From assembly GCF_032190635.1 (NCBI RefSeq), contig NZ_JAVLAS010000001.1, positions 682,001-746,000 of the forward strand: a DNA stretch of 64,000 nucleotides, read 5' to 3'. The position numbers and the translations under genes are program-made. Of this stretch, positions 1 to 8,481 are shown in pieces (the stretch's first letter is position 1; each line of letters opens with the position of its first letter). The notes below the pieces were generated by a model. The model was not told the origin of the DNA, ran no database searches, and was given only the letters and a program-made list of their open reading frames with translations. Origin of the DNA: Levilactobacillus zymae (lineage in GTDB: Bacteria > Bacillota > Bacilli > Lactobacillales > Lactobacillaceae).

Positions 1-597
1 ACTGTTGACTTGCAAGGTTTCTCCCACAATTAACGTTTCGTCGCTGAGGTTGAAGTAGAGGTGAGACGTGGGGTTGAACACCGTGGTCGCCGTAGCGGTG
101 CCCTCGAAGGTTAACGTGACTTGGTCGTGGTTGTCCAGGGTCCAGATAATCTTGGCGGTCAGATCACCCGGGTAAGAATCGTCGGAACTCTTGAAGGTGT
201 GCGTCAAAATGATCTTAGCGAGTTCGGGATCGCTATCGTCGAGCTCGCCGTCCCAGTTAACCGTGTCAAATCCGTGGGGGCCACCGTGCAGGGTGCTTGG
301 CCCCTCGTTGGTGTCCAAGTGATGGGTTTGCCCGTCGATGGTCACCGTTCCCCGCGTAATGCGACCACCGGTCCGGCCGATGCCCATGCAAACGTAGAAC
401 GGATTGTCGAGATAGTGGGCCATTTTATGGTAAGATAACACCATGTTGTGTTCGCCGTGAGATCCGGGGACCAAGAGCTCGTGAAGGGTGGCCCCCCAGC
501 TTAGAACGCCCAATTTTACCCCGTGATCGTTTTCGATTTGGTATTGCGTAACGGGTTGGTTTTGGTAAGTGTCCCATTTCGTTGCGGTCGTTTGCAT
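1..597 (-). CDS. galM: Aldose 1-epimerase (galactose mutarotase), C-terminus cut by window edge
   Basis: Mutarotase that interconverts alpha and beta anomers of aldoses, cytosolic, usually feeding the Leloir pathway. The visible 199 codons start at ATG 597 behind a GAGGA ribosome site. The family motif STLHGG places the first catalytic His at residue 104 (usual form NxLHGG), followed by GFD. A second motif NPTSHLYFNL places the other conserved His at residue 179. The frame is open to base 1, so roughly the last 130-150 residues, including the catalytic Glu, lie outside the window. A promoter with consensus spacing lies just upstream. No other galactose genes are visible, so its operon context is unknown. 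Confidence 0.93.
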   Translation of the reverse strand, partial: MQTTATKWDTYQNQPVTQYQIENDHGVKLGVLSWGATLHELLVPGSHGEHNMVLSYHKMAHYLDNPFYVCMGIGRTGGRITRGTVTIDGQTHHLDTNEGPSTLHGGPHGFDTVNWDGELDDSDPELAKIILTHTFKSSDDSYPGDLTAKIIWTLDNHDQVTLTFEGTATATTVFNPTSHLYFNLSDETLIVGETLQVNS

Positions 598-654
598 AAA
601 CGATTCCTCGATTCTGTCGGATTTAGTCGATAAAACGCTTTCATTATTATACCT

Positions 655-683
655 ATTCTATTTTTCGTCCGGATAATTGTCAA
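655..683 (-). promoter_or_regulatory. Promoter of galM, with a weak cre-like site just downstream
   Basis: On the minus strand TTGACA (678-683) and TAGAAT (655-660) are separated by exactly 17 bp and lead into galM. A TATAAT overlaps nearby. At 630-643 the minus strand reads TGAAAGCGTTTTAT, a 12/14 match to the CcpA cre consensus, placed between promoter and gene where repression would be expected. The cre call is tentative. Confidence 0.65.
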
Positions 684-886
684 ATTATTTTCGGCGGTGT
701 TTGGCGTGGCCAACCGGGGTTAATTGGATTAGTTTCCTGATATAATGGGATTTTATCTGAAAATCGATTTATACAGATAAATCACATAGCGGGCGTGTTC
801 CGGGAAAATGAGACACGTAATTTGGGGCTTACCTTGTGTACAATTGAAAAAACTGGCATAATGGATGAGTTTAGGAGGGGTACGGT

Positions 887-1714
887 ATGGAAAATAAATG
901 GCGTTGGTTACCGGTAGTCCTTGGAGGTGGCTGGTTAGGCTACCACTGGTTGAGCCGTCGAACGGTGCGGCCGCTGCCGAAAGCGGCGCGTACCGACGTT
1001 CAGACCTCCCCAACGCCAACCGTATTTATTCCAGGATGGGGTGGTAATGCGTGGACCTATAACGGGATGTTGCGCTGGTTTGCTCGGCAAGGGTATGCCG
1101 CGAAGGTCTTGACGGTTCGCGTCGATTACCAGAATCATTTACATTTTCAAGGAACTTGGACGGGACAGGCGGACAACCCCACGGTACAGGTTCTTTTCGA
1201 TCGGAATCTGACGTTAGGCTACCAGTAGCAAATCCGATGGGTTACCCAGATTTTGCGGGCATTGCACCGGCGCTACGGGGTAAACAGCTACAATGCGGTG
1301 GCCCATTCATGGGGCGGTAGCGCCATGGTTCAAAGCCTAGTCCGAGACGGGGCGGATCCGTCATTGCCCCGCTTACGCCGGTTAGTTCTTTTGGGGACGC
1401 CGGTCGACGAAAGTCAGGCTGACCAGCAAGATCCCGCTTACCAACGGTTACTCGCCTTGCGGCATAACTTATGGGCGAATGCGGGCGCCGAAATTCATAA
1501 CGTGTACGGTCGCTTAGCCCGGCATGCCACGGACGGCCAAGTTCCGGTTCACCAGGCCACGGCGTTACGCGAGGTGGTTGCCCATAGCCCGATTCAGTAC
1601 ACCGAACATCCCGTTTGGGGGATCGGGCACGGACGGTTGCATTCTGCGTTGACCATGTGGCAATTAATTGCCCAGTTGTTGTGGGTCAACGAGAATGGGA
1701 CCAACGGCAATTAG
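887..1714 (+). pseudogene. DUF915-like alpha/beta hydrolase interrupted by an in-frame TAG
   Basis: Membrane-tethered or secreted serine hydrolase of the DUF915-like alpha/beta hydrolase group. It starts at ATG 887 behind TTTAGGAGGGG. An N-terminal hydrophobic stretch (about residues 7-23) is followed by the family motif VFIPGWGGN near residue 47. TAG at 1226-1228 stops translation after LGYQ, but the same frame continues without another stop to 1714. That part carries the nucleophile motif AHSWGG, the LLGTPVD strand and GIGHGRLHSAL with the likely catalytic His. A single CAG-to-TAG change would explain the break. The downstream part has an internal ATG at 1253 but would lack the oxyanion strand. 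Intact it would be about 275 residues. Confidence 0.8.
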
Positions 1715-1846
1715 CTGGGGAGTATGAATATCCGGTACTGGGATTGTTTGGCTGACGATGTTAAGCAAAACTAGTAGTGACACCAAAGGTTTGGCGCCAC
1801 TGCACCTGAGATGTTTGTCCCCGGCCCTTGAAAAGTTTAGCTCGAT

Positions 1847-1957
1847 TTAACCTTGCGGGTTTAGAATAGCGTCGATGGCGGTGAACCCACCGTTGTGAGC
1901 GTTGTTCATAGGGGCATCCCCGCTGACGATGGTGGCCGTAGTGACTGCCAGTGACCG
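1847..1957 (-). pseudogene. Possible decayed C-terminal coding remnant, unrecognised
   Basis: The 513-base stretch 1715-2227 has no intact gene. On the minus strand a 36-codon open tail ending in TAA at 1847-1849 reads like protein: SGDAPMNNAHNGG then FTAIDAILNPQG. Directly upstream the same frame is broken by TAG and TAA. I do not recognise the family. It may be the end of a lost gene. Confidence 0.3.
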
Positions 1958-2227
1958 TTATGGCTACTGGTCTAATGCCCGGCGCTTCGACCGTAAATTG
2001 CTGCGGTGCAGCAGGCGCAGGTTACAAGTAGATTTCAACGACGCAGAAATCGTTAAATCCCCGTTAAATTCGGGCAGAATACTAGAGTTTCCATTCACAA
2101 TGCTATAAACTATTAATCAAACGGTAACATAAATGCTGAAAATAACGGTTATAATGAATGGTTAGTGGGTAATAATAGTAACATCTTCAAAACCGAAATG
2201 ACATATTTGAAAGGAAGAGTAGTATCT

Positions 2228-2611
2228 ATGACGCAAACGAACGAGCTGAGTCAATCTTTAGAATGGTTTTCCCAATTACAAAAAATTATGCGGCCGGTAA
2301 CGACCATCAAAACCGACGAAATTACGATTTCTTTGGAACAATTCAACTTGCTACACGCCATTACGGATCAACGAGACGATTTCACGCCAACGAAATTTGC
2401 TAACCAAATTGGCGTGTCCAAATCCATGATTTCCGGTCAAATCTCCCGGTTGTTGCGGGCGGGCCTAATCGAAAGTATTGCTTCGAAGGTCGACCGGCGG
2501 CAACATAACTTGAAGCTGACCCCAGAAGGCGTCAAGGTTTACACCCAGGTTCGCGGCCAAGTCGTCGACCGGTTAAACCAACTGCATGCCGATATTTCGA
2601 AGATGATGTAG
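2228..2611 (+). CDS. MarR-family transcriptional regulator
   Basis: Winged-helix DNA-binding regulator of 127 residues, slightly short for MarR (about 140). The ATG at 2228 is preferred over the upstream GTG at 2165 because AAAGGAAG lies just before it. Helices 3-4 of the winged helix are visible in PTKFANQIGVSKSMISGQIS and the next RLLRAGLIES (residues about 55-85), followed by the wing with the conserved DRRQ (DxRxx) at about residue 92. No Cys is present, so thiol-based sensing is unlikely. It is followed by a beta-helix protein gene whose promoter region carries two inverted repeats, a plausible target. Confidence 0.85.
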   Translation: MTQTNELSQSLEWFSQLQKIMRPVTTIKTDEITISLEQFNLLHAITDQRDDFTPTKFANQIGVSKSMISGQISRLLRAGLIESIASKVDRRQHNLKLTPEGVKVYTQVRGQVVDRLNQLHADISKMM

Positions 2612-2694
2612 TCATGTTATTAAACTAGTTAACTTAATAGACAGCAATTAATTAAAAGCCTCTCCATCGCAAAAATCTTTCAATCGTGTAACAA

Positions 2695-2746
2695 TTGGGT
2701 TAAGTTGACCCAACGCTTTCATGTCTTAGTTATAATGAAAGTGTTG
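2695..2746 (+). promoter_or_regulatory. Promoter region with two inverted repeats upstream of the beta-helix gene
   Basis: TATAAT at 2731-2736 is enclosed by a 12-bp inverted repeat, CAACGCTTTCAT (2711-2722) and ATGAAAGTGTTG (2735-2746), with one mismatch. A second repeat TTGGGT/ACCCAA (2695-2700, 2708-2713) covers the -35 region. Arms placed over the -10 suggest repressor binding. The neighbouring MarR protein is the obvious candidate. This is inference. Confidence 0.5.
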
Positions 2747-2778
2747 AAGGATTTTTTGGAAACGAATGGAGGGGTTTT

Positions 2779-4599
2779 TTGAAATTGAGGGGTAAGCACT
2801 ACCTGCTAGCAGCCGTGACGATGGGGGTGACGCTGCTCGGATTTACCGCTTGGAACACGACGTTAGCGCCAAACACCACGGTGGTCGCTCACGCGGCAAC
2901 TACGGTTAATGCGGTTCATCAAGGCATGGTCGGTGATTCGAAGACCATTAATAACGATGCTTTTCAGGCACTGATTGATAAGTATGATAATAGCGATGGG
3001 GTCACGGTGCACGTGCCAAAGGGGACCTACGTCTTTAACGCGGGGCACATTGTGTTACACGGCAATATGACGTTTAATTTTGATAAGGGCGCCGTTTTCC
3101 GGATTACCAACGGTCAACGGCTGAACATCGCCTATCCTAGTCCGCAAGCCGGTTACGATGGCGGGATTGCGAACGTCACCTGGAACGGGGCAACCTTCCA
3201 GGGGGATAACACCTCTGCGGGCCAAAGTGTGTTTGTTCAAAGCATTCACCACGCTCAGGACGTGACGTTTAACAACTGTGTCTTCGATAATGCGGAATCG
3301 CCTACTGGGCACTACATCGATATCGATGGGAGCCATGACGTGACCGTTAAGAATTCGGTCTTTACCGGGTTTAACGGCTCGATGGACTACAAGGAAGCCA
3401 TTCAGGTCGACTATTCGAACAAGAAGGCCATGTCTTACAAGTTGGCCGGCGATAAATACGATAATTTACCGTCGTATAACGTGACGGTGGATCATAACAA
3501 GTTCCTCCCGGTTTCCCGGAAGTCGGGGCAGGTGCAATCCTACGCGCCGAACCCCATTGGGGAACACGCGGTGTATAACAAGGGGCAAGCCGGCATTATT
3601 CACGACGTCTACTTTACCAATAACACGGTGGTTGATCCTAAGCCATTGCTCGATGATGGGGTGGCCACGATTCACTTTAAGTGTGTCTCGGACCTCTACA
3701 TCACGGGCAATAAGTTCATCAACCAACACGTCTTGGGTTCTGGGAACTACATTTACCTGTACAACTCCCAACCGGACTACAAGATGACTAACCTGAATAT
3801 CACGGATAACACGTTTACTAACGTCAACCCTACCAAGCAGTACGTTTACTTGGATAGTGGGACGACGGACAATCCAATGACCAACGTGACGATTGAAAAC
3901 AACAACGTGACGACACAAAAGAAGGGGATTCCGTTCGTCCAGGGGAACTTCCCCCTGACGGGTGCGGGGATGCAGATTAGTCACAATAAGATCAAGGTCG
4001 CCAAGCCGGTGGCCACGTCAGTCTCGACGCCAACCATCACGCAAACCACGGTCAAGCCGAATAAGGGGCAGAAGCTCAAGAAACGGCCTCAGACCAACAA
4101 GAAAGAAACTTACGTGGGTGGGTTGAACACGCAACATGCCCAGCTAAAGTCGAACTATAAGACTTACTCGCTGTACAATCACATTCGCGGTCACAAAAAC
4201 TGGAACATCATGAAGTACAACTGGAAGAAGTTAAAGAACAAGCGGGTTTACCTGGATATGCGGGCCACGGCCGATAGTGGCAAGTGGTACCGGATTCGCT
4301 TCTCCAAGAATTCAACCACGAAGTACTGGATTCGTAAGGGGGCTCTGCAGTTCGACAAGATCGATATTGAAGAGTACAGCCGGGATCTCAACTTGATGAA
4401 GATTTATCCGGTCTACAACAAGGTCTTTAACGACTCGGCCTTGGCTAAGCAAAAGGGGACCACGGCCGATATCAGCGACCGGCGCGTAACGATTACGCAC
4501 CGGGCTTACCGGACGGATTCTAACGGCAACCAAACCGTGTACTACCAGATGGCTAATGGTCTCTGGACACGGGCCAGTGCCTTTGATTTAAACTCTTAA
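2779..4599 (+). CDS. Secreted parallel beta-helix protein with C-terminal DUF5776-like surface domain
   Basis: A 606-residue exported protein. It starts at TTG 2779, 4-8 bases after GGAGGGG. A signal peptide (KLRGKHYLLAAVTMG and hydrophobic core) ends near AHA at residues 37-39. Residues about 48-400 have the pectate-lyase-like pattern of short, asparagine-rich turns (VTVKNSVF, VTVDHNKF, VYFTNNTV, LYITGNKF, LNITDNTF, VTIENNNV), typical of a right-handed beta-helix as in polysaccharide lyases or surface glycan-binding proteins. From about 440 a basic Tyr/Trp-rich region with KYNWKKLKNKRVYL and GKWYRIRF resembles DUF5776/GW-type cell-wall retention modules. There is no LPXTG. Substrate and catalysis cannot be told from sequence. 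Confidence 0.8.
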   Translation: MKLRGKHYLLAAVTMGVTLLGFTAWNTTLAPNTTVVAHAATTVNAVHQGMVGDSKTINNDAFQALIDKYDNSDGVTVHVPKGTYVFNAGHIVLHGNMTFNFDKGAVFRITNGQRLNIAYPSPQAGYDGGIANVTWNGATFQGDNTSAGQSVFVQSIHHAQDVTFNNCVFDNAESPTGHYIDIDGSHDVTVKNSVFTGFNGSMDYKEAIQVDYSNKKAMSYKLAGDKYDNLPSYNVTVDHNKFLPVSRKSGQVQSYAPNPIGEHAVYNKGQAGIIHDVYFTNNTVVDPKPLLDDGVATIHFKCVSDLYITGNKFINQHVLGSGNYIYLYNSQPDYKMTNLNITDNTFTNVNPTKQYVYLDSGTTDNPMTNVTIENNNVTTQKKGIPFVQGNFPLTGAGMQISHNKIKVAKPVATSVSTPTITQTTVKPNKGQKLKKRPQTNKKETYVGGLNTQHAQLKSNYKTYSLYNHIRGHKNWNIMKYNWKKLKNKRVYLDMRATADSGKWYRIRFSKNSTTKYWIRKGALQFDKIDIEEYSRDLNLMKIYPVYNKVFNDSALAKQKGTTADISDRRVTITHRAYRTDSNGNQTVYYQMANGLWTRASAFDLNS

Positions 4600-4613
4600 A
4601 CGGTCAACTTAAC

Positions 4614-4653
4614 AAGTAGTCTGTTACCTACGGGTGGCAGGCTACTTTTTTTG
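4614..4653 (+). terminator. Intrinsic terminator after the beta-helix gene
   Basis: AAGTAG (4614-4619) pairs with CTACTT (4642-4647), with CTG/CAG and ACC/GGT inside, followed by a run of T. Confidence 0.8.
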
Positions 4654-4849
4654 AGTTGACCAAGGTATGGGATGCAGGTAGGTTGAAACACTGATTTTAA
4701 GGCCTCTTAACGTGGGGTGGGCACAAATTGGTAGCAACGTGGTGCTATTTGATGCATCCTTGTCGTGGATTGATGTTCTGCCAAGCCAATCAGCGGATTA
4801 TAGTATAGCCATCAGTTAAGAACACAAACGATTTATGGAGGAAATTCAA

Positions 4850-5632
4850 ATGAAAAAAACAGCTTTGATTACGGGGGCGACTGGTGGATTAGGCCGTGAA
4901 TTTGTCAAAAAATTTGCGACGGCTGGTAAGGACTTAGTTCTCGTGGGACGCAATCCGCAGAAACTAGCGAACTTAAAGGCCATGGTCGAAAACCGTTATG
5001 CTGTAAGGGTGGAAACCATTGTGGTAGATTTTTCGACGGAAACGGCTGCCGAACAAATTTTTGATCACGTGACGGCTAAGGGCATTCAAATTGATTATCT
5101 GGTGAATAATGCCGGCTTAGGTGGGCAAGGCGTGTTTGTCGAACGCACGATGGCGCAAGACGTTTCAATGATGCGAGTCAACATGTTAGTACCTACTAAA
5201 CTCATGAAGCTGTTCATTCCGGAGTTCGTTAAACGGGGGGCGGGTAAGGTCTTAAATGTGTCGTCGTCGGCCGCCTTGATTCCGGGTCCCTTACAGGCGG
5301 AGTATTACGCTACTAAGGCTTACGTGACATCGCTCAGCAATGCGATTGCTTATGAGGTCAAGGATACCGGGGTGACCGTGACCACGTTGATGCCGGGCGC
5401 CATTGAAACGGGCTTTGCCAAGGCGGGGGGATTAACCCAAACTAAAATGTTTGCCCACGGCGCATTACCGGCAGACGTTGCCCAAGCGGGGTACCAGGGA
5501 ATGTTGGCCGGCAAATTAAACGTCTTTGCGGGGTTATCGGCAATGCAGCGCCCATTCGTCGGGTTAATGCCTATCCTGCCTAAGAAGGCAATTATGGGAT
5601 TTGTCGCCAACCAACAATCAAATTCAAATTAG
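4850..5632 (+). CDS. Short-chain dehydrogenase/reductase (SDR), classical
   Basis: A 260-residue cytosolic NAD(P)-dependent oxidoreductase. ATG 4850 is chosen over 4835 because GGAGGAAAT lies between them. The N-terminal cofactor motif is TGATGGLG (TGxxxGxG), then NNAG at about 86, a Ser-rich strand NVSSSAA and catalytic YYATK. The basic residue after beta-2 (VGRNPQK) favours NADP. The length and the 'AEYYATKAYV' form resemble DltE-type SDRs of lactobacilli, substrate unknown. Only 11 bases separate it from the AraC-type regulator downstream, so the two were probably one transcript before the insertion sequence arrived. Confidence 0.88.
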   Translation: MKKTALITGATGGLGREFVKKFATAGKDLVLVGRNPQKLANLKAMVENRYAVRVETIVVDFSTETAAEQIFDHVTAKGIQIDYLVNNAGLGGQGVFVERTMAQDVSMMRVNMLVPTKLMKLFIPEFVKRGAGKVLNVSSSAALIPGPLQAEYYATKAYVTSLSNAIAYEVKDTGVTVTTLMPGAIETGFAKAGGLTQTKMFAHGALPADVAQAGYQGMLAGKLNVFAGLSAMQRPFVGLMPILPKKAIMGFVANQQSNSN

Positions 5633-5643
5633 GGTGAGTTTTC

Positions 5644-6519
5644 ATGAAAAAGTTTATTATCAACGGTCAATACCGGCAGTTATTAACCCAGTATGGGTTT
5701 AACGTGGAGAAAGTGTTAAAGGCGGCGAAACTGCCTGAGAATCTTTTTACGCATGAACAAATCAGATTGACTGAGCAGGAGTATTATCATTTAATGGATA
5801 CCATCGCCAAGCAGGCGCCCAATCCGCAAACCCTGATAACCCTGGCGACGTACGACGATATCGAGACTTTTTCGGCCCCCATCTTAGCCGCTTATTGTAG
5901 CGAGAACGGGATGAAATTCATTGAGCGATTAGGGCAATACAAACCCTTGATTGGTCCCATTGGCTATCAAATCAGGACAGAACGGGAAGCGGTCACGGTG
6001 ACGTTGAAATCGTTGAACGCATTGTCAATTACGTCGAAATTTTACACGGTTAGTGAGCTACTCTTTTTAATCAATTTGATCACCAAGGCAACTGAGGAAA
6101 ACGTTGTTCCCTTGAAAATCACCACGACGTTTCCGGACATTGCCCAGCCAATTAGCGCGGCCCTGAAGGTTAACCCGACGGTGGGCGAGGTCGACAGCAT
6201 CACGTTTAAATTGGCTGATCTTGAGCGCCCGTTTTTAACCGATAACGCGGCGCTACGGTCCTACCTAACTCCCGAATTAAAGCGCCGTTTAGCCGAACTG
6301 GAAGTGGATGAGTCGTTTAGTGCCCAAGTGCGGAGTGCGTTGGTTGACCTATTACCGGCGGGCGAAAGTACCATTGAAGACGTTGCTGGTAAATTGAACG
6401 TTAGTAAACGAACGTTACAACGTAAACTAAAAAACGAAGCGACTAGCTTTCAAAAACAGCTTAATGGTGTGCGTGGGGTGTGTCAAGAATCTTGTGTAAA
6501 CTCGTCTTTGTATGACTAG
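5644..6519 (+). pseudogene. AraC-family regulator, 5' part, truncated by IS256-family insertion
   Basis: The first 277 codons of an AraC-type regulator. Residues about 20-210 look like the arabinose-binding-type N-domain (PF12625 group, as in OruR/GadX-like proteins). Residues about 240-275 are the first helix-turn-helix (IEDVAGKLNVSKRTLQRKL). After QLNGV the frame runs into the insertion sequence at 6476 and reads 14 foreign residues to a stop at 6519. Joined to 7826-7983 the gene is exactly 990 bp (329 aa), with QLNGV followed by REMLAKSYL. The protein as encoded lacks the second recognition helix and is unlikely to bind DNA normally. It lies 11 bp behind the SDR gene. Confidence 0.9.
6468..6475. 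repeat. 8-bp target-site duplication, left copy (IS256 type)
   Basis: TGTGCGTG at 6468-6475 recurs at 7818-7825 immediately outside the two ends of the insertion sequence. Eight bases is the expected duplication for IS256-family transposition. Confidence 0.92.
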
Positions 6520-7817
6520 TCTTCTAAGTTAGTTTACTCAAACATTGAGTCGAAAGTGTCCCGGCAACTGGCAAAACCGCGATGCGTCCGATTGGTATTG
6601 CGGTCGTTATAATCTAAACACTGAGTGACGGTAAACCTTGCTAGAGAATCCTCGTTTGGAAATTGTTGCTTCTTCCTGAGATTGGATTTGAAGACCTTGT
6701 TAAAAGATTCGATTAGGTTGGTTGAGTAAATACTATGACGAACGGCCTTGGGGAAAGCGTAATAGGTAAATAAATTCTCCTCTTGCGCAAGCTTCTTAAG
6801 GCTAGGATACTTTTTACCCCACTTATCGATAAAAACCGTTAAGGCTTGTTTTGCAGCTACTGCCGTAGCTGATTGGCGAACATCACGAAAGGCATCATTG
6901 ATCGGCTTACGGTCACTGACCCGAACCTTGGCTGTAAAGTTACGAGCTACATGGACGAGACAACGCTGGAGCTTTGCTTTGGGAAAGTATTGTGTGACTG
7001 CATCGGTTAAGCCAATGACACCGTCGGCCACAAATAAAAGGACTTGCTGGACGCCTTGGTCTTTGATTGTTTGGAGTTGTTCCTCCCAGATAGTCTTTGA
7101 TTCGGTTGGTGCGATAGTGTAGTTGAGAACTTCCTTACGTCCATTGGGACGAATGCCAATCATGATGTAGACCGCTTCGTTCTCCACCGTATCCCGCCGT
7201 AGATGCACGTAAGTCGCATCGACGTACACGACTGCGTACTTATCAGCTAACTTTCGCTGATGGAAACGTTCGACCTGTTCGGCCACATTCTGCGTAATGT
7301 TCGACATGGTGGCTGGGGTGTAATAGCTGCCGTACATCTTTTCCATCAGTTCGGCAATTTCTTTCGTCGTAATTCCCCGACGATACAGATGAATGACCAT
7401 ATCTTCCAGGCTGTCAGTCCGTCGCTGATAACGATCAATCGTTTGTTGCTCAAATTGACCTGCTCGGTCCCGTGGGACCTGAACGGTAATCTCACCGTAT
7501 TTTGTCGTCAATTGGCGTTCATAAACACCGTTACGGTAATTAGTAGCTTGATCTGGACGTTGGTATGCCTGGTAGCCTAGGAAGGCTGTGAGTTCAGTTT
7601 TAAGCAAGCCATTAACGGCTTGCTCAACGGCCTGACGAATAATTTCACCAACATCTTCCTTTTTCGCTAGTGCTGACATGATTTCTGTGCTAAGCTCATT
7701 CATATGGGAACGTCTCCTTTGTGATTGTGGTGTAGGTACCTTTAATCATACAGGGAAGACGTTCCCTTTTCTATTACATAAATGAATCAGCGTTTACACA
7801 AGATATTTTACGCTCCC
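6476..7817 (-). mobile_element. IS256-family insertion sequence, complete, 1342 bp
   Basis: The element begins with GGGTGTGTCAAGAATC and ends with the imperfect inverted repeat of about 26 bp (minus strand GGGAGCGTAAAATATC). Both arms share the inner core ATCTTGTGTAAAC. It carries one intact transposase on the minus strand and is bordered by an exact 8-bp duplication. It sits inside the AraC gene, opposite to its direction of transcription. Clean ends and an unbroken transposase suggest a recent insertion. Confidence 0.93.
6534..7703 (-). CDS. IS256-family (mutator-type) transposase
   Basis: 389 residues, the normal length for the family. It starts at ATG 7703 behind GGAGA. The DDE triad is readable: first Asp in VYVDATYVH, second Asp in FVADGVIGL, Glu in TNLIESFNK. 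The C2H-type signature region CLVHVARNF lies between the second Asp and the Glu. The frame is intact, so the element is probably active. Confidence 0.95.
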   Translation of the reverse strand: MNELSTEIMSALAKKEDVGEIIRQAVEQAVNGLLKTELTAFLGYQAYQRPDQATNYRNGVYERQLTTKYGEITVQVPRDRAGQFEQQTIDRYQRRTDSLEDMVIHLYRRGITTKEIAELMEKMYGSYYTPATMSNITQNVAEQVERFHQRKLADKYAVVYVDATYVHLRRDTVENEAVYIMIGIRPNGRKEVLNYTIAPTESKTIWEEQLQTIKDQGVQQVLLFVADGVIGLTDAVTQYFPKAKLQRCLVHVARNFTAKVRVSDRKPINDAFRDVRQSATAVAAKQALTVFIDKWGKKYPSLKKLAQEENLFTYYAFPKAVRHSIYSTNLIESFNKVFKSNLRKKQQFPNEDSLARFTVTQCLDYNDRNTNRTHRGFASCRDTFDSMFE

Positions 7818-7983
7818 TGTGCGTGAAATGTTGGCTAAAAGCTATCTTCAAAATACGACATTGTCTGCTGATGAGATTGCCTATCTTTTAGGCTATTTGG
7901 AAGTTAATTCGTTCTTACGGGCGTTTACGCTTTGGACGGGAATCAGCCTTAGCGACTACCGGCAACAGCTTAAAGCAAACTGA
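7818..7983 (+). pseudogene. AraC-family regulator, 3' part, severed by the insertion
   Basis: Beginning with the second copy of the target duplication (7818-7825), the frame gives REMLAKSYLQNTTLSADEIA then YLLGYLEVNSFLRAF, the second helix-turn-helix of an AraC domain, and ends with TGA at 7981-7983. It has no start or ribosome site of its own. It completes the 5' part ending at 6475 in perfect frame. Confidence 0.9.
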
Positions 7984-8392
7984 AGGCAAGTGATGTGAGA
8001 CTAGTGTTAGCGGGCAGCTAGGGACACTAACTTAGGATTCGCTCAATCAGAACAATTTGTAAGTGCTGGGTGGCGTTTAAGCCTAAACGGAAAATCAGCG
8101 CTAAACTTGATATCAATCAAGTTTTTGGTGCTGTCCGTTCGGTAGACTAAGGGTAAGCATCTAGAGCGATGTTAGGCAACTTCGGGAGACAATTAAGAAA
8201 CTACCGGTAAAAGGTTTTCAATTTAGGAGTATCTTCAAGAAAACTTCACGTTTCCGGCAAAAAGTCCTCTGATTCGCCTGCTAAAGTGGGGGTATAGCCT
8301 TGAGAAACCCGCTTTTTTCAATTAAAAATTGAGAAAAGGTTAAAAGGTCAGTAAGTTAAGACTAATGGGTTTCATCATCGCCGATTGTGGTG
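7984..8392. other. Non-coding stretch, nothing convincing
   Basis: About 400 bases between the broken AraC gene and the promoter of the Spx paralogue. I see no credible open frame, no strong hairpin with a T run, and no recognisable RNA. Confidence 0.5.
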
Positions 8393-8436
8393 TACAATGA
8401 TTAACATAAATTAGCACTCAAACAAAAGAGTGCTAA
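8393..8436 (+). promoter_or_regulatory. Promoter and CIRCE-like HrcA operator for the Spx paralogue
   Basis: TACAAT (8393-8398) is a likely -10. Thirteen bases downstream, TTAGCACTC (8411-8419) and GAGTGCTAA (8428-8436) form the perfect 9-bp arms of a CIRCE element, the HrcA heat-shock operator. The spacer is 8 bases, whereas the classical element has 9. It lies in the 5' leader, 45 bp before the ATG. Confidence 0.8.
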
Positions 8437-8481
8437 ATCTCAAGTACCTCATCGACAAGCACATCATTGGAGGGCGATTCT

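Noticed and set aside
1226..1228. Selenocysteine, pyrrolysine or programmed read-through at TAG
   Set aside because: No associated structure or pathway is visible, and the affected residue is not in an active site. A nonsense mutation is simpler.
1902..2108. 68-codon frame between the hydrolase and the MarR gene
   Set aside because: No ribosome site, no recognisable motif, and overlap with a minus-strand tail that reads more like protein.
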